From assembly GCF_002995495.1 (NCBI RefSeq), contig NZ_PVZV01000001.1:558001-622000 (forward strand): a stretch of 64,000 nt of DNA, read 5' to 3'. A program made the translations under genes and the position numbers. Shown piece after piece: positions 16,736-25,087 of the stretch. The stretch's first letter is position 1. Each line of letters starts with the position of its first letter. Origin of the DNA: Actinocorallia populi (GTDB taxonomy: Bacteria > Actinomycetota > Actinomycetes > Streptosporangiales > Streptosporangiaceae). The notes under the pieces were generated by a model that worked only from the letters and a program-made list of their open reading frames with translations, had not been told where the DNA came from and did not search any database.

Positions 16736-17344
16736 GTGATCAGGGTGCTGCTGGCCGAGGACATGCACCTCATCCGGGGTGCGCTGGCCGCGCTGATCGA
16801 CCTGGAGGACGACATGCTGGTCGTCAGCCAGGTGTCCACCGGGGACGACGCCGTCACCCGGGGCGTCGAGCTGCGACCCGACGTGGTGGTGCTGGACATC
16901 CAGATGCCGGGACGGCTCGACGGGCTGGGGGCGGCGCAGGAACTGCGGGAGCGGGCTCCGGAATGCGCGCTGCTCATGCTGACCTCGGCGGGCAGGGCCG
17001 AGACGCTGCGCAGGTCGCTGGCGGCGGGCGCGCGGGGCTTCATGCTGAAGGACGCGCCGCCGGCCCGCCTGGCCGAGGCGATCCGGCGGGTGGCGACGGG
17101 CGAGACCGTCATCGATCCGGGCCTGGCGGCCGCGGTGATCACCGGGCCGCCCAACCCGCTGAGCCCGCGTGAGGCGGAGGTGCTGCGCAAGGCGGGAGAG
17201 GGCGCGGACCTCGCAGAGATCGCGAATGAGCTGTTCCTCAGCAAGGGGACGGTGCGCAACTACCTCGGCGCCATCGTCACGAAGCTAGACGCCCGCAACA
17301 GGCTCGACGCCGTCCGCATCGCCGCTGAGAACGGCTGGATATAG
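16736..17344 (+). CDS. NarL/LuxR-family response regulator (paralogue of the one at 10822)
   Basis: 202 aa from the GTG at 16736, chosen by analogy with the paralogue (GTGATC...) and a GGGGGTGG just upstream; a GTG at 16712 is in the same frame. Receiver motifs are LLAEDM, VVVLDIQMPG, LMLTSAG and FMLKDAPP. The HTH has SPREAEVLRKAGEG and LSKGTVRNYLGAI. The protein ends ENGWI, like EAGWI in the paralogue. It converges with and overlaps the kinase at 17285 by 60 bp. Confidence 0.9.
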   Translation: MIRVLLAEDMHLIRGALAALIDLEDDMLVVSQVSTGDDAVTRGVELRPDVVVLDIQMPGRLDGLGAAQELRERAPECALLMLTSAGRAETLRRSLAAGARGFMLKDAPPARLAEAIRRVATGETVIDPGLAAAVITGPPNPLSPREAEVLRKAGEGADLAEIANELFLSKGTVRNYLGAIVTKLDARNRLDAVRIAAENGWI

Positions 17345-19120
17345 GACGGTCAGCTCGTACTCGCCTCCGCTCCCTCCAGCGGAGAGCGTGCCGCCCGCAG
17401 CGGTCACCCGGGCGGTGAGATTGGCGGTCCCGCTACCGCTTCCCCTGACTTCGGAGGCTCCATCGTTGACGACCCGAAGCCCCTCCCGAGTGACCTCGAT
17501 GCGGCAGCGGGTGGCGGAACTGTGCCGCAGCACGTTGGTGACGGCCTCCCGCAGGACGATCGCCAGCAGCGCGTCGTCCCGTTCCGATGCCCGGTGGACG
17601 GCGACTTCGATACCTGCCGCTTCCAGCAGCGGCCGGGCCGAGTCCAGCTCGGCTGCGAGCGACAGCTGCGGATCCGGCTCCTCGGGGATGGCGCGCAACG
17701 CGGACAAGGACCTCCTGGCGATCGTCGCGATCTCCTCGAACTGCTCCCCGGCGGCCCGCGGCTCGAGTCTCCCGGCCAGCTCGGCTTTGACGGTGATGGC
17801 GGACAGCCCGTAGCCGAGAAGGTCGTGGACATCGCGGGAGATGCGCTTGCGCTCGTCCGCGGCGGCGAGCACGGCGAGCGCACGCCGCGCCTCCCGGGCC
17901 TGGAGCACCAGCGCCGTCTGTGCCGCCAGCCCGTAGAGCATCGCGGCGACGGCCACGGCGTTGAACGACCAGTAGAGGTTCTCGGCGGGGGAGTAGTCGC
18001 GAGCGGTCAGTACGACGGCCACCGCGGCGATGACACCCCCCGCCGCCGGCCACCAGGCCCGCCCCAGCGCGAGGAAACCCCCCGCGGCGAACCCGGCGAG
18101 CTGCGGATAGGCCTGCCCCGGATACAGGAGCACAGCGGCCGTGAGCCCGATCTGCGCCAACACCGTCCACGGCACGACGCGCGCCTGACGGCGCCCTACC
18201 CATGACCGAACACACGCTGACGCGCACTGAACGACCCATGGCACGACGCGCGCCTGACAGCACACCACCCATGACTGAACGCGCGCTGACGCGCACTGAA
18301 CGACGCGCGCCTGGCGGCGCGCCGCCCGCGACGGCGAGCGCTCAACGGTCCGCGGATCGTCCCGGGGCCGCGTGTGGAGTGGGTGTGGCAGGGCGTGGTG
18401 CAGTTGCAGGCCGAGGATTCCTGCGGCGAGCAGTGCGGGGGCGGGGCGTCCGCCCAGGTAGATGAGGGCGGTCACGAAGTATCCGGCATGCACGACGAGG
18501 AGGATCGGCAGGGCGAGGCCGGGGGTGAGGTCCGGTTCGGGGACGGGCTCCCCCGGCTTGGCCGGGACGGCGCGGGCACGCGCCGCGGCCTCGCGGGAGA
18601 CCTCGGCGATCCGTGCCGCGTCGCCGCGTCCGGCCAGGGCGATGACCGTGGACAGGGCCGTTCCCAGGGCGGTCTGCAGTTCGCGGGCCGCCCGTGCCCG
18701 CTCGGCGGCGACCGAACGGGCGGCGAGCTCGGCACGGGTGGCGTGGAGGGCGGCGCGCGTGTCGCCGAGCCGCGTCACCCCGAACAGGACGAGGCCCTGG
18801 CACACCGTGTTCAGCAGCGCGAGGGCGATCTCGAACGGTGTCGCGGGCGCGAGCAGCACCGCCGCCGCGGCCACGGCGGCGAACAGGCACCAGCGCGCGG
18901 CCCCGCGCAGGAGGAGCAGTGAGGACGCCGCGACCATGCCCGCCGCCGCGGGCCCCGCCCAGGGCAGGAGCAGGAGCTGCACCGCCAGCGTCCCGCGGCC
19001 GCGCCAGGGCGTCAGGCAGTGGAGCAGCTGGAGGGCCAGGACGAGGGCGAACGGGAGGCCGGGCACCGGATGGAGCGGATCGAAGGCGACGCCCGCGAGG
19101 ACCACCAGAACGATCAGCAC
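17285..19120 (-). CDS. tandem histidine kinase with in-frame 23-aa repeats
   Basis: 611 aa. Same architecture as the kinase at 11534: helices, a degenerate kinase-like segment (ARELQTALGTALSTVIALAG replaces the H-box), a second set of helices, then an intact HisKA_3 core with SRDVHDLLGYGLSAI and REAVTNVLRHSSAT and a GSGTANLTARV lid. Between the halves, residues about 260-318 are encoded by the 69-bp repeat family and read as 23-aa units (VVQCASARVQSWVVCCQARV and variants), rich in Arg and Cys and unlike the rest of the protein. Start GTG at 19120. Overlaps the convergent regulator gene by 60 bp. Its transmitter motifs are intact; whether the repeats affect function is unknown. Confidence 0.85.
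   Translation of the reverse strand: MLIVLVVLAGVAFDPLHPVPGLPFALVLALQLLHCLTPWRGRGTLAVQLLLLPWAGPAAAGMVAASSLLLLRGAARWCLFAAVAAAAVLLAPATPFEIALALLNTVCQGLVLFGVTRLGDTRAALHATRAELAARSVAAERARAARELQTALGTALSTVIALAGRGDAARIAEVSREAAARARAVPAKPGEPVPEPDLTPGLALPILLVVHAGYFVTALIYLGGRPAPALLAAGILGLQLHHALPHPLHTRPRDDPRTVERSPSRAARRQARVVQCASARVQSWVVCCQARVVPWVVQCASACVRSWVGRRQARVVPWTVLAQIGLTAAVLLYPGQAYPQLAGFAAGGFLALGRAWWPAAGGVIAAVAVVLTARDYSPAENLYWSFNAVAVAAMLYGLAAQTALVLQAREARRALAVLAAADERKRISRDVHDLLGYGLSAITVKAELAGRLEPRAAGEQFEEIATIARRSLSALRAIPEEPDPQLSLAAELDSARPLLEAAGIEVAVHRASERDDALLAIVLREAVTNVLRHSSATRCRIEVTREGLRVVNDGASEVRGSGSGTANLTARVTAAGGTLSAGGSGGEYELTVLYPAVLSGDADGVEPVAGV
18167..18332. repeat. 69-bp tandem repeats inside the kinase coding sequence
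   Basis: Units at 18167 and 18236 with exactly 69-bp period (for example GGCACGACGCGCGCCTGAC at 18171 and 18240), plus a partial third at 18301 after a 12-bp deletion. All length changes are multiples of three, keeping the kinase frame open. The reverse complement matches the units at 13712-13930. Confidence 0.85.
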
Positions 19121-19122
19121 TC

Positions 19123-19148
19123 ATGCACGATATGTCCCGATCGTGCAT
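19123..19148. promoter_or_regulatory. 9-bp inverted repeat between divergent genes
   Basis: ATGCACGAT and ATCGTGCAT, separated by 8 bases, lie between the kinase start (19120, minus) and the serine hydrolase start (19214, plus). The symmetry and position suggest an operator for an unidentified regulator. Confidence 0.5.
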
Positions 19149-19213
19149 TCTTCATGCCGGACCGGGGCGAGCGGCACTGATGCCGGACGCACCGCGCTCG
19201 GCAGGCTGAACGC

Positions 19214-21073
19214 ATGAAGACAACGGTCACCTCCGTGCTCGCCGTCCTCGGCCTGCTCGCGGCCCTCCCGGTCCTCGCCGCGCCCGCCCGCGCGCAGGAC
19301 GGCCTCGGCACGATGATCGACGGCGCCGTCCCCGGGCTGCTGGCCGAGGACGAGATCCCCGGCGCGGCCGTGGTCGTCGTGGAGGGCGGACGGACGGTGC
19401 TCGCCCGGGGCTACGGCCTCGCCGACGTCGCCTCCGGCCGCGCCGTCGACACCGAGACCCCCTTCCTCACCGGCTCGCTGGCCAAGGTCTTCACCGCCGA
19501 GGCCGTGCTGCGCCTGGTCGCGGAGGGCAGGCTCGACCTGCACGCGGACGTCAACCGCTACCTCACCGCCTTCCAGATCGAGGACTCCCATCCGGGACGC
19601 CCGGTGACCGTGGAGCACCTGCTCACCCACACGGCGGGCTTCGACGACGACCTCGTCGGCGTCGCCGAGGAAGACCCCGCGAAGCTCCCCTCGCTCGCCG
19701 AAAGCCTCGAGGATCGCCGGCCGCTCCGCGTCCGCCCGCCCGGCACCCGGATCGCCTACGACAACTACGCCTTCGCCCTGGCCGGGCACCTCGTCGAGGC
19801 GGCATCCGGCAGGCCGTACGCCCAGTACGTCGCCGAGAACGTCTTCGCCGCCCACGGGATGACCGGCTCGACCGCCGCGCTCCCGCACCCCGCCTCCGTC
19901 AGCGCGCGCCTCGCCCGCGGCTACCGGCCCGACGGCGATGGCCAGACCGAGCAGAAAGGCCAGTACAGCCCCTGGACCCCGTCCGGCACCGGTCCCGCCG
20001 TCACCCCCTCCGACATGGCCCGCTACATGATCGGCCAGTTGGAGCAGGGCCCCATCGCGAAGCGGATGCAGGAGCGCCGCTTCACCGCCGACGACCGGAT
20101 GCCCGGCATGGGATACGCCCTGGAGGAACGGCCGCGCAACGGCCGCCGGCTCCTCTACAAGGACGGAGACGTCCCCGGTTACCACAGCGCCATGGCCCTC
20201 ATGCCCGACCAGGAATTCGGCGTCTACGTCGTCTTCAACGGCGACGGCACGTCCGGCGCCGCCCCCTGGGACGCGCAGGAGCTCATCAACCGGATCGTCG
20301 ACCGGCGCTTCCCCGCCGCCCGGGCTCCCGCGCTCTCCCCGCTCACCACGGACGTCTCCGCCTACGCGGGCTCCTACCGCTCCACCCGCACCAGCCGGAC
20401 CAGCCTGATGAGGGCCTCGACCCTGTTCGCCCTCCCGACCGTCGAGGCGGGCCCCGGCGGCACCCTCACCACCACCGGGCTCTCCCCGGATCCCGACCGG
20501 CAGACGCAGCACTGGATCCAGGTCTCCCCCGGCCTCTTCCAGGAGCGCGACGGCCGGGCCCGCATCTCCTTCCCCGGCGACGGCGTCCTCGTCTCCTCCG
20601 CGCTGCCCGGCGAGGTCTACGAGAAGACCCCCTGGTACGACGCCCCGACCCTGAACCTCCCCCTGTTCGCCACGGGCGCCCTCGCGCTGCTCCTGACGGC
20701 CCTGGGTCTGCCCGTCGCCGCCGCCGTCCGCCGCGTCCGCGGCACCCGCTCACCGGTGCCCGCGCGGCTCGCCGCCCTCACCGCCTGGACCGGTGCCGTG
20801 CTGGCCACCGCCTTCCTCGGCGGATTCGCCCTGCTGATGGCGGACCCGAACGTCATCATGGCGGCGATCCCCCTGAACTCCCCGGATCTGGCCGCCCTGC
20901 CCGTCCTGGCCACCCTCGCGCTGGCCTTCACCGCCCCCGCGCTCCCCGCGGCCGTCCTCGCCTGGCGCGCCCGCTGGTGGAGCCCCGCCCTGCGCACCGC
21001 CTACACCCTGCTCACGGTGGCCGCTCTCGGTTTCTTCAAGGTCGCCTACGACCACAACCTCCTCCTCTTCTGA
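19214..21073 (+). CDS. membrane-anchored serine hydrolase, class C beta-lactamase/DD-peptidase fold
   Basis: 619 aa. A Sec signal peptide ends near APARAQ (residue 28). The catalytic domain (about 35-370) has S88-L-A-K91 in TGSLAKVFTA, the Tyr182-Asp-Asn184 motif in AYDNYAF, and a C-terminal DGDVPGYHSAM where the KTG-like strand is expected (HSG/GYHS variant). The region 375-470 is a beta-rich linker, and the last 150 residues hold about four membrane helices. Family members act as esterases, D-aminopeptidases or beta-lactamase-like enzymes at the cell surface; the substrate is unknown. A hairpin spans the stop codon. Confidence 0.9.
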   Translation: MKTTVTSVLAVLGLLAALPVLAAPARAQDGLGTMIDGAVPGLLAEDEIPGAAVVVVEGGRTVLARGYGLADVASGRAVDTETPFLTGSLAKVFTAEAVLRLVAEGRLDLHADVNRYLTAFQIEDSHPGRPVTVEHLLTHTAGFDDDLVGVAEEDPAKLPSLAESLEDRRPLRVRPPGTRIAYDNYAFALAGHLVEAASGRPYAQYVAENVFAAHGMTGSTAALPHPASVSARLARGYRPDGDGQTEQKGQYSPWTPSGTGPAVTPSDMARYMIGQLEQGPIAKRMQERRFTADDRMPGMGYALEERPRNGRRLLYKDGDVPGYHSAMALMPDQEFGVYVVFNGDGTSGAAPWDAQELINRIVDRRFPAARAPALSPLTTDVSAYAGSYRSTRTSRTSLMRASTLFALPTVEAGPGGTLTTTGLSPDPDRQTQHWIQVSPGLFQERDGRARISFPGDGVLVSSALPGEVYEKTPWYDAPTLNLPLFATGALALLLTALGLPVAAAVRRVRGTRSPVPARLAALTAWTGAVLATAFLGGFALLMADPNVIMAAIPLNSPDLAALPVLATLALAFTAPALPAAVLAWRARWWSPALRTAYTLLTVAALGFFKVAYDHNLLLF

Positions 21074-21080
21074 GGAGGAG
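21059..21080 (+). terminator. hairpin spanning the serine hydrolase stop codon
   Basis: CTCCTCCTC-ttct-GAGGAGGAG, a 9-bp perfect stem with a 4-nt loop. The stop TGA lies in the loop/right arm. No U-run. Confidence 0.45.
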
Positions 21081-21122
21081 GGCCGCCCGGACGGCACCGG
21101 GAGAAGCAGAAGGGCCATCTGG

Positions 21123-21350
21123 TCAGGGGCAGCACGCCCTCACGTACTGCTGCCCACGCCGGATGCCGTGCGCGGTCATGGCCTCGCTGATGTTCTCGAT
21201 GGACGCGGAGTACGTGGTGGCGGCCTCGGAGCCGTAGTGGACGCCGAGCGTCGAGATCACCGCGTCGTGCCCGGCCACCACGCGCTCCACCGCCTCGGGG
21301 TCCAGGGCGTCGGCCTTGGCGACGTCCAGGGCGGGATCGCCGACCGGGAA
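21123..21350 (-). pseudogene. fragment of an NAD(P)H-binding (NmrA/SDR-like) protein
   Basis: The minus strand encodes about 75 residues resembling the middle of an NAD(P)-binding protein: ALDPEAVERVVAGHDAVIST, LGVHYGSEAATTYSASIENI, SEAMTAHGIRRG. The nucleotide-binding N-terminus and the C-terminal half are missing, and upstream sequence in the frame is unrelated. It lies just outside the left repeat of the island, so it is probably a gene broken by island insertion or decay. Confidence 0.55.
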
Positions 21351-21409
21351 CGACCCCTGGCCCGAGCGGCTTGACGGGATATGGCGGCCTCGGCCGGACA
21401 CGATAAGAG

Positions 21410-21528
21410 CCGGTCGCCGGACACGGCCACGAAAGATCCCGGAAATGCCGAAGGGCCCCGACACGAAAGTGTCGGGGCCCTTCGGTCACGCGGTGGGCCC
21501 CGACTTTCGTCGGGGCCCCAGGGTGGGG
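21410..21528. repeat. left imperfect direct repeat of the island (possible attL)
   Basis: About 118 bp resembling 34589-34705 in the same orientation. Shared blocks include CCGGTCRCCGGAC, CGGCCACGAAAGA, CACGCGGTGGGCC, CGACTTTCGTCGGGGCCCCA and GGGTGGG. A hairpin at 21447-21486 has a 15- to 17-bp nearly perfect stem closed by GAAA, and a second hairpin (GGGCCCCGAC-tttc-GTCGGGGCCC) follows. The right copy abuts tRNA-Leu. Confidence 0.7.
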
Positions 21529-21623
21529 TACCGACGAAACCCTGTGACCAGCCGTTTCGCTCGGGCCGTCGTCAGCGGTTTCCACGCTAGGAAAGATCAT
21601 TTTCCACCCGCTTGAGCGGAAGA

Positions 21624-22551
21624 CTGAGCCTCTTTCATCCTCGGGTGGCTTGAGCGGTTCGGTGGTTCTGCAGGACGGCGATCGCTTTGACGAGGTGGCC
21701 GGCCTTGGCGGGGCTGCAGCGCAGCCTGTGCAGGATGCGCCATGACTTCAGCTGCGCGTTCGCGTGTTCGCCGGGCCCGCGCAGCTTGGCGTGCGAGCGA
21801 TTTGCCTGCTTCTGACCTGCAGGTTTGTTCCTGCCCTTGTACGGAGTGATGACGACTGCGGCCTCGGCACCCTGATAGGCCTTATCCGCCAGGGTGAGGA
21901 TCCCTGTCTTTTGCAGCTCGCGCAGGATGCCCCAGATGCGGGCGGCGGTCAGGTCGTGGATCTTGCCCGGCATCGCCCCGGACGTCCACAGGATCCGCCC
22001 GTTGGGCGCGGCTATGACCTGCACGTTCATCCCGTGGCACTGGTGTTTGACCGAGAAGTAGGGCCGGTCGGCCTTCACGCGGTCGGTGCGGATCAGGGTG
22101 CCGTCCAGAATCAGATGGCTCAGCCCGTCCTTCCGGGCCGCGCGCAGTGCTGTTGTGAGTTTGGGCGAGCGGGCCGACACAGGGCGACGACTTCGTCGAC
22201 GTAGCGCCACGCAGTCGCCTCCGAGACTCCGAATCCGGCTGCGAGCTGGGCGAACGTCTCGCCCTTGCGCAGGTGGACCAGCACCAGCAATGCCTGTTGG
22301 GCCGGGTTCAGGCGCCGCCACTGCGACCTGATCGCCCGGCGGTGGCGGCAGACGATGGCGGCCACGTAGTTCAGCATTGGGCGCGGCAAATCGACCGCAG
22401 CGCGGTAGAACAGCATCAGAAGCTCCTGGTGGGACAAGGTGATTGTGGTGATCAACCCGCCTACCAGGGGCTCCTCTGCGTCCAGGAGCGAATCCTCAAG
22501 TCGCGATCATGCCGTGACCAACGCCCGCCGCCGAGGATGAAAGACGCTCAG
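21624..22551 (-). mobile_element. IS5-family-like insertion sequence
   Basis: A 928-bp element with 21-bp terminal inverted repeats, CTGAGCSTCTTTCATCCTCGG, one mismatch apart (21624-21644 and 22531-22551). Inside is a two-frame DDE_Tnp_4-type transposase on the minus strand. No convincing target-site duplication is visible next to the ends. Size and transposase type fit IS5. Confidence 0.8.
21635..22455 (-). pseudogene. IS5-type transposase, frameshifted (HTH part and DDE part in two frames)
   Basis: The first reading frame (22455 down to about 22180) gives an HTH_Tnp_4-type N-terminus with FAQLAAGFGVSEATAWRYVD. The second frame (about 22180 to 21635) gives the catalytic part with LDGTLIRTDRV (first Asp), ADKAYQGAE (second Asp) and a late ANAQLKSWRILHRLR region near the expected Glu/His. 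A -1 shift near 22178-22185 (GCCCTGTGTCGG on the minus strand) would join them as VVAL-VSARSPKL. It may be programmed frameshifting or an inactivating deletion; no canonical slippery A-run is seen, which favours mutation. Confidence 0.7.
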
Positions 22552-22719
22552 TGATCACCAGCTGAACCAACGGCACCGCTGAAGGCTTGTTCGTTGAGGC
22601 CGTCGCTCCGCAGACGTAGCACTCGAGGGTGCCCTCGACCGGCCATCCCTGGTCTCGGCCTCAGCGACCAAATCCTTTGTCAGCAGGCTCTTACGGCCGG
22701 CTGAACCAGCCAACATCGG

Positions 22720-23610
22720 TTACCTGCAGCTGGTGGCCGACGACAGGTGGGTGAGCTTTTCGGGGTTGACGATGCCGTAAATGTGCCGCGCCCTGGCGGT
22801 GACGGCGTCCAGGTCCAATACCAGCACCGCGAGCAGCTCATCCTCAGCCGTCAGCAGCGCGGTGGGCTGGCTACCGGGGAGCCAGCGGGTGCGCAGGTGA
22901 CCATAGCGGGGGCCGAGCTTTGCGAGTAGGCGTGCCACCTTGGCCGCCCCGCTCACCGGGCGTAGGGCGGCCCGCACCGCGCCGCCGCCGTCGGTCCACA
23001 GGGTGACGTCGGGGGCGAGGACATCCATCAGGTCGCCGAGGTGGCCGCCGAGCGTGGCGGCCAAAAAACGCTCGGCGGCCTGGCGCGCGAGGTCGGGGTC
23101 TGCGGGGAAGCGCGGCCGCCGCGCCTGGACATGCTCGCGGGCGCGGTGGATCAGCTGGCGGGCCGCTGCGGGGGATCGCTCCAGGACGCGGGCGATCTCG
23201 GCGTGCTCGTAGCCGAATCCCTCGCGCAGCACGAAGGCCGCCCGTTCCAGAGGCGAGAGGGTCTCCAGCACCACCAGCAGGCCGAAGGTCAGTTCTTCTG
23301 CCCGGGAGACGGCCTCGGCAGGGTCGGCTTCGGTGGGGTCGGCTTCGGTGAGCAGAGGCTCCGGTAGCCAGGGCCCCACGTAGTCCTCCCGGGCCGCGCG
23401 CAGACGGCGCGAGCGTGCCAGTGCTTGCCGTACCGCGATGCGCACCAGGTACGCCTTGGGATGCTCGATCCGGTCGGCCTCCACGGAGGACCAGGCCAGC
23501 CAGGATTCCTGCACTACGTCCTCGGCGTCGTGCACGCTGCCCAGGATCTCGTAGGCGAGGGTGAACAACAGGTTCCTGTGTTGGTTGAAGGTGGTGTCCG
23601 CGGCGGCCAT
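22720..23610 (-). CDS. sigJ: ECF41-type sigma factor with SnoaL-like C-terminal domain
   Basis: 296 aa. Region 2 is at about 10-75 (AYEILGSVHDAEDVVQESWL), followed by a linker with WLPEPL. Region 4 is at about 120-175 (LSPLERAAFVLREGFGYEHA). A C-terminal SnoaL-like domain (about 185-290) has the DGGG motif (LWTDGGGAV). WLPEP and DGGG are the hallmarks of the ECF41 group, whose C-terminal extension regulates sigma activity without an anti-sigma factor. ATG 23610 has AAGGAGA. It diverges from a membrane protein and an NAD-dependent epimerase, fitting the known pairing of ECF41 genes with carboxymuconolactone decarboxylase, oxidoreductase or epimerase genes. The symbol reflects common usage for the family. 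Confidence 0.88.
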   Translation of the reverse strand: MAAADTTFNQHRNLLFTLAYEILGSVHDAEDVVQESWLAWSSVEADRIEHPKAYLVRIAVRQALARSRRLRAAREDYVGPWLPEPLLTEADPTEADPAEAVSRAEELTFGLLVVLETLSPLERAAFVLREGFGYEHAEIARVLERSPAAARQLIHRAREHVQARRPRFPADPDLARQAAERFLAATLGGHLGDLMDVLAPDVTLWTDGGGAVRAALRPVSGAAKVARLLAKLGPRYGHLRTRWLPGSQPTALLTAEDELLAVLVLDLDAVTARARHIYGIVNPEKLTHLSSATSCR

Positions 23611-23662
23611 CTGTCTCCTTGAATGCCATGTCCTGCCCATATAAGGCGGTTCGCGACCCAGA

Positions 23663-23701
23663 TGTGACATGTGCCCTGGATCACATGGCGTCCGTGTCAC
23701 G
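23663..23701. promoter_or_regulatory. possible divergent ECF41-type -35 elements
   Basis: TGTCACA on the minus strand (23663-23669) faces the sigma gene, and TGTCACG on the plus strand (23695-23701) faces the epimerase operon. ECF41 promoters are reported to use a TGTCACA -35 element. The -10 matches at proper spacing are only partial, so this is tentative. Confidence 0.45.
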
Positions 23702-23756
23702 TCCCCGGATGCGCCTCGCCTCTCATGAGCAGAGGCGAGGAAAGGAACCATGACAG

Positions 23757-24146
23757 ATGTCCAAGGACAGACTGGTCAAGGCCGTGGTGGTGCTGGCGGC
23801 GTCGACCATGCTGAGCACCGGATGCTGGGCCCGGCTGGATCCAGCGAGCTTCGCCCGTTTCGCCAACTGGCCCAATCACGTGCACTTCCTGCACGACGCG
23901 GGCGTGTTCCAGATCGGGATCGGGTTGATGATGCTGTGCGCCCTGCGCTGGCGCGACGTCCTGGCCGTGGTCCTGGCCGGTTTCGTGTTCACCAACACCT
24001 TCCATGCCGTCAACCACGCTTTCGACTTGCCGCTGGGTGGCAACGCCTCCGACCCGTGGACGTTGCTGGCGGTCTCCGCGATGGCGCTGGCGGCCTGGGT
24101 CGTGCGGATCCGGCAGCTGCGCGGCCGGGCGGAGGCGGGGTCATGA
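23757..24146 (+). CDS. small four-helix membrane protein in ECF41 operon
   Basis: 129 aa with about four hydrophobic helices (LVKAVVVLAASTMLSTG; HDAGVFQIGIGLMMLCAL; DVLAVVLAGFVFTNTFHAVN; TLLAVSAMALAAWVV) and conserved-looking His in NHVHFLHD and FHAVNHAF. The start at 23757 has AGGAA ten bases upstream. Its stop overlaps the epimerase start as ATGA. The position between an ECF41 sigma factor and its epimerase suggests a shared regulon. No function is recognised. Confidence 0.75.
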   Translation: MSKDRLVKAVVVLAASTMLSTGCWARLDPASFARFANWPNHVHFLHDAGVFQIGIGLMMLCALRWRDVLAVVLAGFVFTNTFHAVNHAFDLPLGGNASDPWTLLAVSAMALAAWVVRIRQLRGRAEAGS

Positions 24147-25087
24147 GGGTCCTGTTGGCCGGCGCGACCGGCGCACTCGGCTCCGCCCTGATCCCCGTGC
24201 TGCTGGCCGAGGGGCATCACGTGCTCGGCCTGACCAGGTCCGCCGCCAGCGCGGCCCGGCTGGCCACGCTGGGCGCGCAGCCGGTGCGAGCCGACATCAT
24301 GAACGTCGAGGAGTTGCTGACCGCCCTGGAAGGCCGACGGGCCGACGCGGTGATCCACCAGGCGACCGCCATCACCGGCGTGCCGTTCCTGCACCGGCAT
24401 CTGTACGCTACCGACGCGCTGCGCGAGCGCGGCACCGCCCACCTGCTGCGCGCCGCAGCCGAGCTCGGCGCCCGTCGCTTCCTCACCCAGTCGTTCTTCC
24501 TCGGGTACGGCTATCGCGACCACGGCGAGCAGTTGCTGGACGAGGACCACCCCTTCGCCGTCCGCACCGGCCACCGAGGCTTCGACCGGCACATGATCTC
24601 CCTGCGCAGCAACGAGGGCCAGGTCTTCGGCACCCCGGGCATCGACGGCGTCGCCCTGCGTTATGGCATGTTCTACGGTCCGGAGCCCGCCACCCGGCGG
24701 CTGATCCACCTCGCCCGGCGACGCCGGCTGCCCGTCCCGAGCCCCAGCGGTACCGTCTCGCTCGTCCACATCCACGACGCCGCCTCGGCCACCGTCGCCG
24801 CACTGCACCGGGGGCGCCCCGGCCAGCCGTACAACATCGTGGATGACCATCCGGTCACTTTTGAGGACTACTTCCGCGCCGTCGCACAAGCCGCGGGGGC
24901 GCCTCCTCCACGGCGGGTGCCCAGCAACCTCCTCACCGCGCTGCCGTACCTGCGCGCTCTGATGGTCACCACCCGCATCCGCTTGTCCAACCGGCGCGCC
25001 ATCGACGAGCTGGGCTGGACGCCCCGCTACCCCTCCTGCCGCGACGGCCTGGCCGCGCTGGTTGCAAGGACGGCCAGTGACCACTGA
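24143..25087 (+). CDS. NAD-dependent epimerase/dehydratase (extended SDR)
   Basis: 314 aa. Rossmann motif GATGALG at residues 7-13, ADAVIHQATAITG in the fourth strand, and C-terminal substrate-domain sequence (FGTPGIDGVALRYGMFYGP; YNIVDDHPVTFEDYF). The usual catalytic YxxxK is not evident: the expected place reads FFLGYGYRDHGE, so catalysis may be atypical. It is the third gene of the ECF41 module and probably a target of that sigma factor. ATGA overlap with the membrane protein gene. Confidence 0.88.
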   Translation: MRVLLAGATGALGSALIPVLLAEGHHVLGLTRSAASAARLATLGAQPVRADIMNVEELLTALEGRRADAVIHQATAITGVPFLHRHLYATDALRERGTAHLLRAAAELGARRFLTQSFFLGYGYRDHGEQLLDEDHPFAVRTGHRGFDRHMISLRSNEGQVFGTPGIDGVALRYGMFYGPEPATRRLIHLARRRRLPVPSPSGTVSLVHIHDAASATVAALHRGRPGQPYNIVDDHPVTFEDYFRAVAQAAGAPPPRRVPSNLLTALPYLRALMVTTRIRLSNRRAIDELGWTPRYPSCRDGLAALVARTASDH

